Part shown: positions 1-10,775 of the stretch, piece by piece
Layout: each line of letters begins with the position of its first letter
How positions within the stretch are numbered: the stretch's first letter is position 1
Source of the DNA: Gnetum montanum
Taxonomy: Eukaryota > Streptophyta > Gnetopsida > Gnetales > Gnetaceae
DNA: 64,000 bases
Assembly: GCA_015680685.1 (NCBI GenBank)
Contig: MNCI01009437.1
Location: 119,605 to 183,604 of the forward strand
Direction: 5' to 3'
Position numbers and translations under genes: made by a program
The notes under the pieces: generated by a model
What the model was told of the DNA's origin: nothing
The model's input: only the letters and a program-made list of their open reading frames with translations
Databases searched by the model: none

Positions 1-1975
1 TATTATCTCTTATTTTTGTTTTTTCCTTTTGTGTTATCTTGTTTAATTTTTGTTTTTTTTTTTTGCAAACTGCTACAATGCCGAAGAAATCCCAGGAGGT
101 TACCGTGATCACCTCCGGGCATAATGAGGCCAACATCTGCTTCAAGTATGGGGAGGTGGAAGAGACCCAATGTTGGCTCTCGAACTTACTCGTCAAAAAA
201 CCTTTGGGATGTTGGGCTCATGGAGTTGTTCTTGGCCATCAACCCAAGCGTCCCTGCTACCAAGATGCTTGCCCTAGCCAACTCCTTTTCTGAAAGAGCA
301 GACCGCTTCCACACATGCATCCACAGTGTGCTAGTGGTGCTTGATATTAATGACCAACTATTTGTAGATCTCTTTGGTGTCCCTACTGATGGTCTCCCTG
401 TAGGGGAAAAGACCAAAAGGGAGGCAAACCATTAGGGGAACATTGAGGAGTGGCTAGGGGTGACAAAGGACTGAAAGGGGATCCACATTGAAAAGGCCAT
501 GCTAACAGCAGCCAAAATGGTTTACCCCATCTTCCATGCTAGTGCTTTCCCTAAGCTACTTTCCCAAGGAAAAATCATTGGGATCGAGCAAAATTGGATA
601 ATGAGAGAAGTCATGGAAGAGGAGGTCCATTAGAATTGGACCAAGAATCTTTCCAAAGGTTTGTAGGCTGGATTGGTCAAGCTTCATAAGAAGCCTGGAT
701 CCCATTTCAATGTGCCTCATGCCTTCTTTGTAGTCTACCTACGGTGCTTCACAGAATTCTTGGTGGTCCGTGAGAATGGAGTCTAGGTGATACAAAATAG
801 TAACCAGATTTCCAAACCATGGATTTGCCAATTCTTCCACATCACCCGATCCCAGGATCCCCTAGAAGCTATTGGGGAAGCTATTAGGTGGCATGCAACT
901 TCCGTGGCTAGGACAAACTAGGAGAGGTGCCCCCTGCTACCATGGGTAGCGTGTCAAAGGGGAAACACCTCATTGCTGAGATAGTGGCTAGTAAGTTGCA
1001 GTGCAAAAGTTCTTGCCCAAATGAGGAGCCTCCCTGTACGGATGAACAAGGGGGGCAGAAATTGTAGTTCAAGCTCTACAGAATGTAGCCTCCCATTCTT
1101 AAATGCTTTCTCTTTTTATTTGCTATCATTGTTTGGTTAATGCTCACTATGCTGTTCTACGCTAGGTAGCATAGCATAGCGTAGCATTTCTTTTAAGTTA
1201 GCATTCTTTCGCCTAATGTGACTCTGCTTTACTAGCAAAGAAAGAAGAAGAAGGAGAAGGTGAGGAAGAGGTGACAGCCCTTGAAATAGGGGTGGCTAAT
1301 AATAATGTAGGGGCCCTAGTCACAGAGTATAGGGCCCTGATCAAGGAAGAAGGAGCTCCTGTAGCAAAGGCAAGGGTTCCCACCAATGAGGAGAATGCTC
1401 CTGCTAACAAGAAGGATGTTTCTACTGATGATGAGGACACTCCTGCTGATGAAGAAAATGCTAGTGCCATAATAAGAAGGGCCCCAGTGAATAAAGAAGA
1501 GGCCCTTGTCAACCAAAAAGAGGCTTCTACCAATGATCCCTTCATTAAATGTAGTTCAGCGCCAAAGGAGTAAATGAACATGAAGGATGTTGCCATGCTG
1601 CTGAGTCAGCTAGAAGGAGGGGAGCTACAACTTGATGCTGGTGAGTTTGACCACATGTTTGACATTATGTCATTGGGTGACCCCCCTGCCCCAGCTATCA
1701 CCCCTGAGGGTTTTCTAGGTAGGAACTTTATACTATCATTTGCATTGCTTGTCAGCTTTATTATAGTCCTCTCAATCATAACTAACACATCTTCTTATGT
1801 AGTAGAAACCACCGTTGACACTGCAAGGCTTTCTTCAAACCCACCTATGACCATGGGTTGAGATCCTTGATAAGTTTTCCTTCATGAAGGGGATGATCGA
1901 CAACATGATCAACCATCTAAGGAATATCGATCCGAAAGTGGCTGAGTGAAGTAGCTATGCTAGATGTTTTGAATT

Positions 1976-2156
1976 GCTAAAATTTGCTATGCTAACTTGC
2001 TAAAATTTGCTATGCTAACTTGCTAAACTTTGCTACACTAACTTGCTAAACTTTGCTATGCCAACTTGCTAAACTTTGCTAAGCCAACTTGCTAAACTTT
2101 GCTACGCCAACTTGCTAAACTTTGCTACGCTAACTTGCTAAACTTTGTTATGCCAC
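1976..2156 (+). repeat. 23-bp tandem repeat inside intron 6 of the C antisense gene
   Basis: About eight head-to-tail copies of a 23-bp unit (core gctaaactttgctacgc) fill the intron between exons 6 and 7. Units differ by a few substitutions. The matching introns in A (31957-32063) and B (23557-23640) are short and lack the array, so the expansion is private to C. Confidence 0.85.
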
Positions 2157-2548
2157 TATGATTGATGCCCTTTTTTTATGCATTTGATAGCCTCTCACCT
2201 CAAGTGGGACCCCAAGAAAGAAGTTAAGTTCAACATCATGCCTACATTCCCACTGAAAGTGATCAAAGTACCTCGTCGCATATACAACAAGGTTAGCGAA
2301 TGTGCACTGTACTTGGCATGCTCCCTATGGGAGTGTAGGCATGTCAATGAAGACCTGTGGAAAGAGGTCCAGAGACTTGAGAAGGAGAAGGAAAATTTAA
2401 CCACCGAGGTGGGAGACCTCTGCTCCAAGAATGAGTTTCTTTTGGCCCAAGATAACAATGATGGCAGTTAGTGCACGACCATCATTGATTATGCGAGATA
2501 TTGGATGGATGTGCGGTGCAACAACAAGGTCACATGGGAAATAATAGA

Positions 2549-2553
2549 ACAGC
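2549..2553. repeat. Target-site duplication of element A, left copy (acagc)
   Basis: It precedes the LTR start. The right copy at 39777-39781 reads gcagt, two transitions away. The exon sequence of C continues directly after the right copy, as the same exon in B does. Confidence 0.6.
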
Positions 2554-4474
2554 TATAGCGACCAAAAACATCAACTAATAGAAACACCGAGAGGTTGTTG
2601 GTTAGACAGTCTTAACCCTAGATCCATGCGAGCGCCATGCTAGATAAAATGGAAACGGGATGCCCTGAATGGTCTGGTCAATCAGACAAGGACTTAGTCA
2701 GTATCACTAAAACTTTGTGCAAACGTGTAATTTAAAAACAGTGTTTATAGCATAAAATAATTATTATTATATGCAAGGAAACAAAAATGATGTAAAATGC
2801 AATGATAAGTAGGAGAATAAAGTAAACTAAAGTTAAGAAATGCACCACCTCAAGACTACAGCTTTACTTTGTCAAGGTGGATACAATTGGTTGCGTGACA
2901 CTGGGAAGCACAAAGATCCCAAAAGTAACCAAGACATTCAAAGTAAGCCAAATGTACGCTTGAATATAGATTCAAGAGCTAATGATGCAAAATGCTACAA
3001 AGGTAATAGAAAATAGCTAACTGAATGCCAAATAGTAATGCCAACTATTTGAATTTTGTCAACTCACAAATGTTAACAATGCTCAAGATTGCCAACCCTT
3101 CTAATTCTCAAATTGTCAACCATGCAAAAAGTTTGCCAACCCTGCTCAAATTTGCCAACCCATTCAAATGCCCTTTGAATTGCCAATTTTCCAACTTACT
3201 AACATATTTTCTAATTAATTTTCCAAACCTTGAAGTGTTGCTCATTGGGGTATTTATAGGGCTAGGAGCACGCAAGAGATGCAGTTTGGACAACACATGT
3301 CCTAGACCCACAAGGCGTTGACATGTCCATACTACATAAACATGCAAAGCTAATTGACAAGCCTACCACATTCAAATTATGCTATAAAAATTGGAGATGC
3401 TGGGATTAGATGTGCCAACAATGCAGACAAGGAGTGAAGGGCACTGATGTAGTGTAGCTACCTACTACATTGTGCTATGCTGCGAAGCGTAGCCTATTAG
3501 CATAGCATAGCTTCTTGCTACGCTGTGCTATGCTATGTAGCATATCATAGCATAGCATAGCTGCTTGCTGCACTATGCTACACTATGTAGTGTAGCATAT
3601 CGTAGCCACCAGTTCAAAGAAGAAATTTTCGTTGGAGTTAATTACAGGTGCTTAAAGCCTTTGAAGTGTATTAGCTAGTTTTGCATGTTTGCTACACTAT
3701 GCTACGCTACGTAGCGTAGCATAGAATAGCATTTGGCCTTAACTATGATTTGTACTTAAGTTGTAAACTTTTGTCTAATGATCATGCTGATAATCTGCAA
3801 CCTTTTTTATTTACGATGTAAAGCCTTTGAACTTGCTGATCCTACATTTTTAGATGCCTTTTATCATTCTTGCATCATCACTATGCTATGTTACATTGTG
3901 TAGCGTAGCATAGCATAGCAGCCAACATAGCCTACTTTTTGCTTAATCTGCTACTTTTCTAGTAAGAGGAGATTTGCTAAAGGACTTGAAGTTGAACAAG
4001 GCAATTTTTTTTGAAGGTAGGATTCTTGTTGAGTGCAGTTGAAATCACTAGGTAAGCTGGGACTTTCTATTTTACCTTTGCTACACTATGCTACGTTGCG
4101 TAGCATAGCATGGCATAGCACTTTATCTTGCAATAGTTTAATCACCTGAGCAACTATCTTCTGAGGCCTACTACGCTACATAGCGTAGCGTAGCATAGCA
4201 AACGTCTTAACTAGAAAACTTTTCAAACTATTTGATGCATCCTAAGCACCATCGACAACCCCATGGATGGTTTGTGAGTAGACTGTCAGCCAGATGAATG
4301 GTCCAGATGGGTAGGCTGGAGAGTCTATCAAGCCTATCAATACTAGGAGTAGAAATTTTTCCAAACTGGACAATCTAAACTTAGAGCATCCATCTCCTGC
4401 AAAACTGCCATGACGCTGCCTAAATTCCAAGGACCTGGTGAAGCAAGAATGGCATGCAAATTTAGAGTGTTTCA
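2554..4474 (-). repeat. 3' LTR of element A
   Basis: This 1921-bp LTR is homologous to 37931-39776. On the element's strand it begins TGAAACAC (after the polypurine tract) and ends at a decayed terminus (tatagcg on the plus strand where A's other LTR has tgtagc). A minus-strand TATA box lies at 3251-3261. The upstream (U3) half, 3460-4200, is packed with palindromes built from GCTACGC and GCTATGC, including a perfect 20-bp palindrome at 3701-3720. Confidence 0.9.
3251..3261 (-). promoter_or_regulatory. TATA box of the A-type LTR
   Basis: The minus strand reads ccctataaatacc. The same motif is present in the other A LTR (38628-38636), in both B LTRs (14027-14036 and 30242-30250) and in the plus-oriented LTR at 45164-45172. 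It marks the U3/R boundary of this LTR family. Confidence 0.75.
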
Positions 4475-4488
4475 TTGGCCCCTCTTTG
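4475..4488 (-). other. Polypurine tract of element A
   Basis: The minus strand reads AAAGAGGGGCCAA immediately before TGAAACAC of the 3' LTR. Element B has AAAGAGGGGCCAT at the equivalent place. Confidence 0.8.
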
Positions 4489-5832
4489 TCGACATCTAGA
4501 GGATGGACCCAAGAGACGTCGACAAAGAATACAAAACACCACGAAAGACAAAACGTTAACATCACTCTTCAGTGATCACCAAGATATAGCTTAGCTATGC
4601 TTGAGATTGTTACATTGGCTATGTCAGGAAAAGGGAAGGGAAAAGCAAGGGGGAAGGAAGTTCAGGAAAATGGTAAAGATCAAACTTAGTAGAATCCCTT
4701 GTCGGAGTGCTTGTGAGGGAGTTGTTTACATGGTCATCTTTGTTTTTGCTGACCTTTTACCTCTCATCGGAATGCTTAGAGAGGGTGATTGCAAAATAGT
4801 TTATGTGCCATTTGTTTTAAGCACGTTGTTTTTTTTTGTGTGAGCTTCACTCTTTTACGCTTTTCTTTTATTGTTTTTCCTTTTACATTTGCAAAAAAAC
4901 TTATCATAGGATAGGTGTTTCTTTCTTTGGATGAGTTGTGTCACATCCACATGGGACTTTAACCTACCTATAGATGCTTCCCATGTGGCGAGTTGTGTTA
5001 CGCACATCATGGACTTTGTGGTTGAGAATATGGAAAGGCTTGACAGGTGTCAGGAAAAGCTTATAAAAGAGGGGAGAGAGTGGATTACGAGTGTAAGAAA
5101 TGAGATAAGGTAGGTAAAGGGGAAGGATAGGATGTGCACTTCAAAGTAGCTAAGCTAGTCGAGACTAACACAATGGAAGGATGTAGTGTCCTGGCACCAT
5201 GGCGAAACGTACTTTTGATCGATGCCGCTCTAGTACGCACCATACAAACACACTAGAAAGAAAACCAGGAGAAAAAACCATGATGTAAAATGAAGGCAAA
5301 GATCTTGCTTGTTGTGGACACTACTGGAGCTTTGGACATTGTTGCTAAGGCATGTGACGTCCGAACTAGGAAGGCCAGCAATGGTCTTGGTAGCATCATT
5401 TTGGAGGAACTAGCACCGAGGAGGCTAGGAGTTACTGTGAATGCAAATGCTCAAGAATCCCTACCCAAGGTAAGCATTGTCAGTTCAGCTATGAGATTGT
5501 CTACCCAATAGCTAAACGTCTTCTAGGCTTGGACGCTAGAGTGGGCCACAATACTTCTGGAACTCTAGCAATAGGTGTTGAATGGGGAAGCTACTACCAA
5601 GGTGATGAGCCATGGCAGCAGTAGGTCCAAAGGGTCAGCAGGATGTCATACGACATCTCCAGAGGATCAGCAAGATGCCAAGAGTAGTGGTGTTACATAT
5701 GTTCCTGAGGGTGTTTTCTTGGCATCGTGAACTACATTTTGAAACTGCAACGTCCCAGCCCGTGTTGGCACTATGCATGCTTGTTTGCTTGATGAGTCAT
5801 GATGCATGCTGGGGATGTGCCACGAACCTAAT
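4489..5832 (-). other. Long 3' untranslated region of element A
   Basis: No convincing coding sequence. Parts resemble B's 14735-15949: for example the gatgagttgtg stretches near 4930 and 15029, and GTTACGCAC/CATTACGCC motifs. It therefore belongs to the element and not to the host. Short ORFs here (such as 5290-5511) are not conserved between A and B. Confidence 0.55.
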
Positions 5833-6455
5833 TTAAGGTCCTAGTAGACCATGATGTGGTGGTTTAAGGTCTCAAAAAACCATGGTACACTAGTTTAAGG
5901 TCCTAGTAGACCACTATCCTAGTTTAGAGTCCTAACAAACTGCTATGCTAGTTTATCATCGTAGGGGATGGTTATTGTAGTGGTTTAAGATCCCAGTAGA
6001 CCATGCTTTGCTAGTTTTATGTCATGGTGGATGGTTTGTGCTAGTTTATAGTCATAGCAGATTTTCTGTGTGCTAGTTTAAGGTCCTAGCACAGTGTCTA
6101 TGCCATTTTAACATCATGGCGGACTGTCTGTGCCAGTTTATAGTCATAGCGGACTACTTTGCCAGTTTTTTACCATAGTGGACAAGCTTTGCCAGTTTTA
6201 CATTGTAGCAAATGTGTTTTGCCAATTTTACATCATAGAGGACGTGCTTTGCTAGTTTTATGTCATAGCAGATGTGTGCTTACCTTTGCAAGTTTTATGT
6301 CGTAGTGGACATTCTTTTACAGTTTTACTTCATAGCGAATGTGCTTTGCCAGTTTTACATCTTAGCAGATGTGTACTTACCTTTGCTAGTTTTACGTCAT
6401 AGCAAACATTGGTGAAGCCTTGCCAGTTTTACATTGTAGTAGATGTTTCCTTATC
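5833..6455. repeat. Hairpin-unit array downstream of integrase (element A)
   Basis: About 20 units, each roughly 25-35 bp. A unit is an anchor such as gccagtttta followed by a 4-6 bp stem, a 6-nt loop and the complementary stem. Examples are ACATT/AATGT, ATGTC/GACAT and ACATC/GATGT, with loops like gtagca or atagca, and GGTC/GACC with loop ctagta. The stems change together across copies. The same array lies downstream of integrase in B (15950-16350). Confidence 0.75.
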
Positions 6456-6467
6456 TGCTTCATGCAT

Positions 6468-7877
6468 TAGATGTAGTATGACTTGAGATACGAGTGATTC
6501 ACTAGATTTGCAAACTCATTGTCGTCCATGGTTACCAACTTGAAGGCCCCATTCCCAAAGGCTTTTGTGACCATGAATGAACCTTCGTAGTTTGCTGAGA
6601 ATTTGTTCATATGCTTACAGATAGCCTTGAGAATGAGGTCTCCCTTCTATATTGGTCATTGATGAGGATTTGCATGATGTTTCTAGCACTGCTTGCTTTG
6701 ATAATTCTCTATGCGACTTAGTCTCTGTGCACACTCCTTCTCTATTGAGTTGAGGTTGATGATCCTTGATTCATTGTTCTGGGCTTTACTCACAACATTC
6801 AATAGGATCATCCATAGTGATGGCACCTACAATGCAAGAGGTAACACCACTTTAGATGCATAAACAAGACTATAAGGTGTCTTACCTATCGTAGTCCTAC
6901 ACGTCGTCCTATAAGTCCACATCACATAGATGATTTGCTCATGCCATCGCCTCTTGTCATTGTTAAGCATTTTCTTCAGCAAGTTGATTATGGACTTGTT
7001 TGTAGCCTCTACTTGTCCATTCAGCTATGGGTAGTATGGCAAGGAGAACAATTGTCTGATGTCAAGATTGCTGCAAAAGGTTCAGGTTTTCGCACTACTA
7101 AACTATGGTCCGTTGTCGATCACAATAGTTATGGGAAGCCCAAACCTTATCATGATGTTGTCCAAGATAGTGGCAAATCTACTGAGATGAAGTCTTCCTC
7201 AGGGGGATAGCCTCCACCCACTTGGTAAAATACCCAATGGTGGTGATGATGAAGCTATGCCTTGCGGAAGACTTAGGCATGATAGGTCCTATGATGTCTA
7301 GTCCCCATCGCTAAAAAAGCCATGTGATCTACATTGGATGTAATTCTGTAGGCGAAAAGTGTAAAAGATTTTCATATCTTTGGCACGTATCACACGTCTT
7401 GAATTTGACTAGGCAATCGCACTCCATGTGAGGCTAGTAGTACCCTAGATGTCTAATTTTTGTAGCCATAGCCCTAGGTGCTATGTGTCCACCACATAGT
7501 CCTTTGTGTACTTCATTAATAACCTTCTGTGCTTGCTCCTCATTTACACATGCCAGCAATATCCCATCATCGAAGTGTTTCCACAAGGTGTTGTCTCCCA
7601 TAAGTACATATTGTTGTGCACGCTTATGGCTCGCATCTCTCTGGGCAGATGTCAATCCACTTGGGGGCTCACCATGTTGTAGGTAGGCTTTAATGTTGAC
7701 GTACCACTCCTGGGTATCCACATAGCTAATAGAGGCTACGTGTACCACTTGAGTGATAGGCTCTGTACACTCAGTAATCAAGGTTGGCAAACTTGTGAAC
7801 AAGTGCAATGACACATTTAACGCTAGGGTGGCCAAAGCATCTGCTACAATGTTTTCATTGCGTGGCATGTGTTGCAT
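6468..7877 (-). pseudogene. Integrase of element A
   Basis: The minus-strand reading gives the HHCC zinc-binding region near 7400-7520 (HKGLCGGH ... CDTCQ), the first catalytic Asp in WGLDIIGPI near 7290, and a second catalytic Asp in a DNG context near 7110, in another frame. The C-terminus ends near 6468. It is joined to the RNase H domain as part of pol, and its job would be inserting element cDNA. Frameshifts and stops split it into several frames, with the clean piece at 7434-7877. It is followed by the hairpin array. Confidence 0.85.
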
Positions 7878-7889
7878 ATCCGTTGTTGC

Positions 7890-8190
7890 AAACTATTTCA
7901 GTAGGTGTTTTGCTAAATCATAGTAGGGTTGTAGGTGTATAGCCTTATAGGTGTAGACCTCGGTGATTTGATTCACAACTAGTTGTGAATCTCCACGAAT
8001 TTCCAGGTGTTGTATGCTTAATTCTTGGGCTGCTAAGAGGTCCCTAAGTAACCCCTCGTACTCTACCACATTTTTTGTACAAGGGAACATAAAATGATAA
8101 ACAAAAGGTTGCATTTCCCTAGAGGGGAATGTAATGAAACAATTGCACTACCCCCTTGCATGGTCGAGGCGCCATCAAAATGCAAGATGG
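7890..8190 (-). pseudogene. Archaeal-type RNase H domain (second RNase H) of element A
   Basis: The minus-strand reading has LHFDGAS (catalytic Asp), then NVVEYEGLLRDL (catalytic Glu) and GDSQLVVNQI (catalytic Asp), the order seen in archaeal-type RNase H. A second RNase H downstream of the first is a known hallmark of the Tat lineage. A stop separates it from the first RNase H. It would help remove RNA primer during reverse transcription. Confidence 0.82.
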
Positions 8191-8289
8191 CTTCAAGATG
8201 CGATGGGATGACATTGATAGTGCTAACATGCTCATCTAGAAATTCAAAATCTATGATTTCCTAGTCATTGATGGGTGAGGTTATAAGTT

Positions 8290-9940
8290 ACGTTGCTATA
8301 GCTTGACCTTTCGTTAACGATTGGCTCACATAATGCAAATCAAATTCTACTATTATTGTTTTCCACTGGGCTATCCTATTGCTTTCATACAGGTTGTTTG
8401 TGATAGCCCAAAGTATGTTTCTCTTGCAAATAATGTTAATCTTGCTATGAAATAGGTAGTGTCTCCACTTTTTCAATGCAAATACTAAGGCAAGGAAGTT
8501 TCTCTACACCTCATTGTATTTTGCTTCATACGCTATTATTGCATGACTTAAGTAGTACATTAGGATCTCAAAACTGTCATTCCATTTCTAACATAATAGT
8601 GCCACGATAGATGTGTCCGAGATGGCAAGGTAGATGAAGAAAGGCTTATCCCTCTATGGTGGGTAAACAGTTGGGAGGTGCAAAAGGTCTTTCTTCAAAT
8701 CATCAAAGGCTTGTTAGCACTATGTTATCCATTGGAAGTTAATCCCTTTCTTCAATAGATATTTCATGAGGTGTAACTTGTCAGTCAACTTTGTTATAAA
8801 CCTTCTGATAAACTGTCCTCTACCTTGTAACCCACGCAATTCCTTATAATTTGTAGGTGGTCCCAGGTTAACAATGGCCTTGAATTTTTCAAGGTCTACT
8901 CGTATTCCAGCCTCTGATACTACAAACCCTAACATGTGTCTGGTTCTCACCCCAAAGACACACTTTTTTAGGTTAAGGCATAAATTGTACATCTGGAAAC
9001 TCTTGAGGACTACACTTAGATCATTGGGATGACCAAAGGCTTCTTTAGATTTCACCGCTATGTCATCCACATAGTCATTCAGCATTTTTAAGATGTAATC
9101 GCTAAAGATGTAATTCATGGCTCACTAGTAGGTTTCTCTGGCATTCTTAAGCCCAAAGGGCATCATAGTGTAACAAAAAGTACCCCATGGGGTCATGAAG
9201 GTTGTTGTTAACTGATGCTCTAGGTTGATGTGAATTTGGTTGTAGCAAGAGAAACCATCCATAAAGGATAACAGAGCATGACTGGCCGTAGTGTCAATGA
9301 GTTGATCAATACTCAGAAGTGGAAAATCGTCTTTGATCATTACCTTGTTCAGATCCCAAAAGTCTCTACAGATTCGTATCCCTCCCATTTTCTTGGAAAC
9401 TACAACAATGTTAGACACCCATTCTAAGTAATCAACCACCTAGATGAAACCAGCCTGATATAGCTTGGTGATTTCATCCCATACAGCCAGTGCAATCTCT
9501 GGTTTAACTTTGTGAGCCTTTTGCTTTACTTTCATGCACGGGTCTAAGATGATGTTGTGCTGTATCAACCTCGGATCTAAACCTGGCATGTTGTTGTATG
9601 ACCATGCAAAGACTTCAATGTTATCTTGCAAAATTTTAGCTACATCTTTGTGCATCTACAAATCTCGGAGGGAACTAAGTTTCAACATTTTTACTTCCCC
9701 CTACATGTGATCATAGGTGTTTCAATGAGAGGGTCCTCAGTTACATCCCTGACCTCTAAATCTAGGGCTTGGACCAGATGTTCAAGCCATTTTGGAGATG
9801 CTTCTAAGGATGCTACGATGCTAACTGCGAATTATTCTTGGTCTATTAGCTTTGAGTTTAGTTGTCTTATGAGTTCATCATGTGGACTCGTTAAAGCTAA
9901 AGGTGAAGAGAGATCATGATAGATTTCCATTCTCGCTTAA
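8290..9940 (-). pseudogene. Reverse transcriptase and first RNase H of element A
   Basis: From high to low coordinate on the minus strand: a leader with FAWSYNNMPGLDP (about 9600), RT with FMDGFSCYNQI, MPFGLKNA (about 9150), the catalytic YVDD (about 9070), HMLGFVVSEAGI, then the RNase H connection with FALKKWRHYLF (about 8460). MLGFVVSE followed by LQGRGQFIRRF is typical of Tat/Ogre elements. The ORF is split by TAG stops and by frame changes near 9120 and 9440. The N-terminal start lies just downstream of a putative splice acceptor near 9950. Confidence 0.9.
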
Positions 9941-10073
9941 CTTGCAAAAATGAGATGAAAGTCTAGTTAAGAGGTACCTGTGTGTAATAACTATGCATAG
10001 TGAAAATTTGCAAAGTAGCAATGAAGTGTGAGCAATAGAAATAAGTGGAAAGTATGATAGGAAGCTTAAGATT

Positions 10074-10520
10074 TGCCAGTTTAAGGTCATGGAGGACTGC
10101 CTAGAAGTAAAAATGCAAAACTGCTAGTGTAAAAATGCAAAAGCTGCTAGTTTAACATCTTCACAGACTGCCAATAGGTTAGAGTATTAGTTTAAGGTCG
10201 TTGCAGACTGCCAGAATGTGAAACTTTGAAGGTGCTAGTTTAAGGTCTTTTCGAACTGCTAACTAGATGTAAAAGTGTAAAACTACTAGTGTAAAGAATG
10301 GAAAGCTACTAATGTAAAAATGCAAAACTACTGATGTAAAAATTTGAAACTTCTAGTTTAATTTCATTGTGGATTGTCAATGAGTAAAAGGTCGAAACTG
10401 CTAGTTTAAGGTCTTTTCATATCGCTAATTAGATTGAAGCTATGCATTGAGATTGCTAGTTTAAGGTCTTTGCAGACTACTGACGAGATATTTTTGTGAA
10501 GGCAAATGACTAGTTTGAAG
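10074..10520. repeat. Hairpin-unit array between RT and antisense gene (element A)
   Basis: Degenerate units with the anchor ctagtttaaggtc, a loop such as gttgca or tttgca, then gactgc. Pairing is weaker than in the other arrays, mostly GTC/GAC. The array lies just upstream of the antisense gene's promoter. B retains only one or two units at 19965-19995, including GGTC-ttagtg-GACC. Confidence 0.6.
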
Positions 10521-10660
10521 CGTGTCAAGGCTTTTTTCCCAGGCCCACCTGTCTTAATGTGAACAGTGCTACTACGTCATGGCGAGCATGCTATGCTATA
10601 CGGAACCCTCCACATTAATCGAGGAGAGAGAATGAAAAGTTTCCTTTTCACCATTGTAGC

Positions 10661-10670
10661 TATAAATAGG
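10661..10670 (+). promoter_or_regulatory. TATA box for the antisense gene of element A
   Basis: The plus strand reads tataaatagg, about 115 bp before the first in-frame ATG (10776). The corresponding place in B (about 20312-20320) has a weaker ttttatacac. It is on the strand opposite to gag-pol, so it is not the LTR promoter. The conserved position upstream of exon 1 suggests independent transcription of the antisense gene. Confidence 0.55.
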
Positions 10671-10775
10671 GATTAACCCCTAGTAAACTCATCATTTTCG
10701 TCGTAACAATGTAGAGCCCACATTCGGAGCATAGAGTGATTTTGCCAATAGGGAGCAAGGCGGTTTGATGTAGCA

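Larger units (their letters stand above)
1..2553 (+). pseudogene. Antisense multi-exon gene of element C, exons 4-7 (5' part lost beyond window)
   Basis: Exon 4 starts at the ATG at 78 and runs to about 1108, exon 5 is 1236-1718, exon 6 about 1806-1944, and exon 7 begins at 2191 and is cut at 2553 by element A. Exon 4 shares the ETQCWL motif and the 'LFGVP.(D/N)GLPVG' segment with A and B, but it has a small frameshift near 190-220 and TAG stops. Exon 5 follows the acceptor tttactag and is a Glu/Ala/Pro-rich acidic repeat region ending at ctag|gtagg. The donor after exon 6 has decayed from GT to GA. Exon 7 follows ttgatag and carries the coiled-coil segment around LWKEVQRLEKEK. The function is unknown; see the copy in B for the full reading. 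Confidence 0.72.

Noticed and set aside
186-416. Minus-strand open frame opposite exon 4 of the C antisense gene, also seen in A (12604-12816)
   Set aside because: It mirrors a conserved plus-strand exon and has no features of its own; a shadow frame.
1976-2156. Possible CRISPR array
   Set aside because: The 23-bp units are directly adjacent with no spacers, and the surroundings are plant retrotransposon sequence.
5290-5511. Short open frame in the 3' UTR of element A
   Set aside because: The corresponding part of B has no matching frame, and there is no recognisable domain.
5833-6455. Possible CRISPR-like or tRNA-like repeats because units contain hairpins
   Set aside because: There are no unique spacers, units vary in both stem and loop, and no tRNA fold or nearby effector genes are present.
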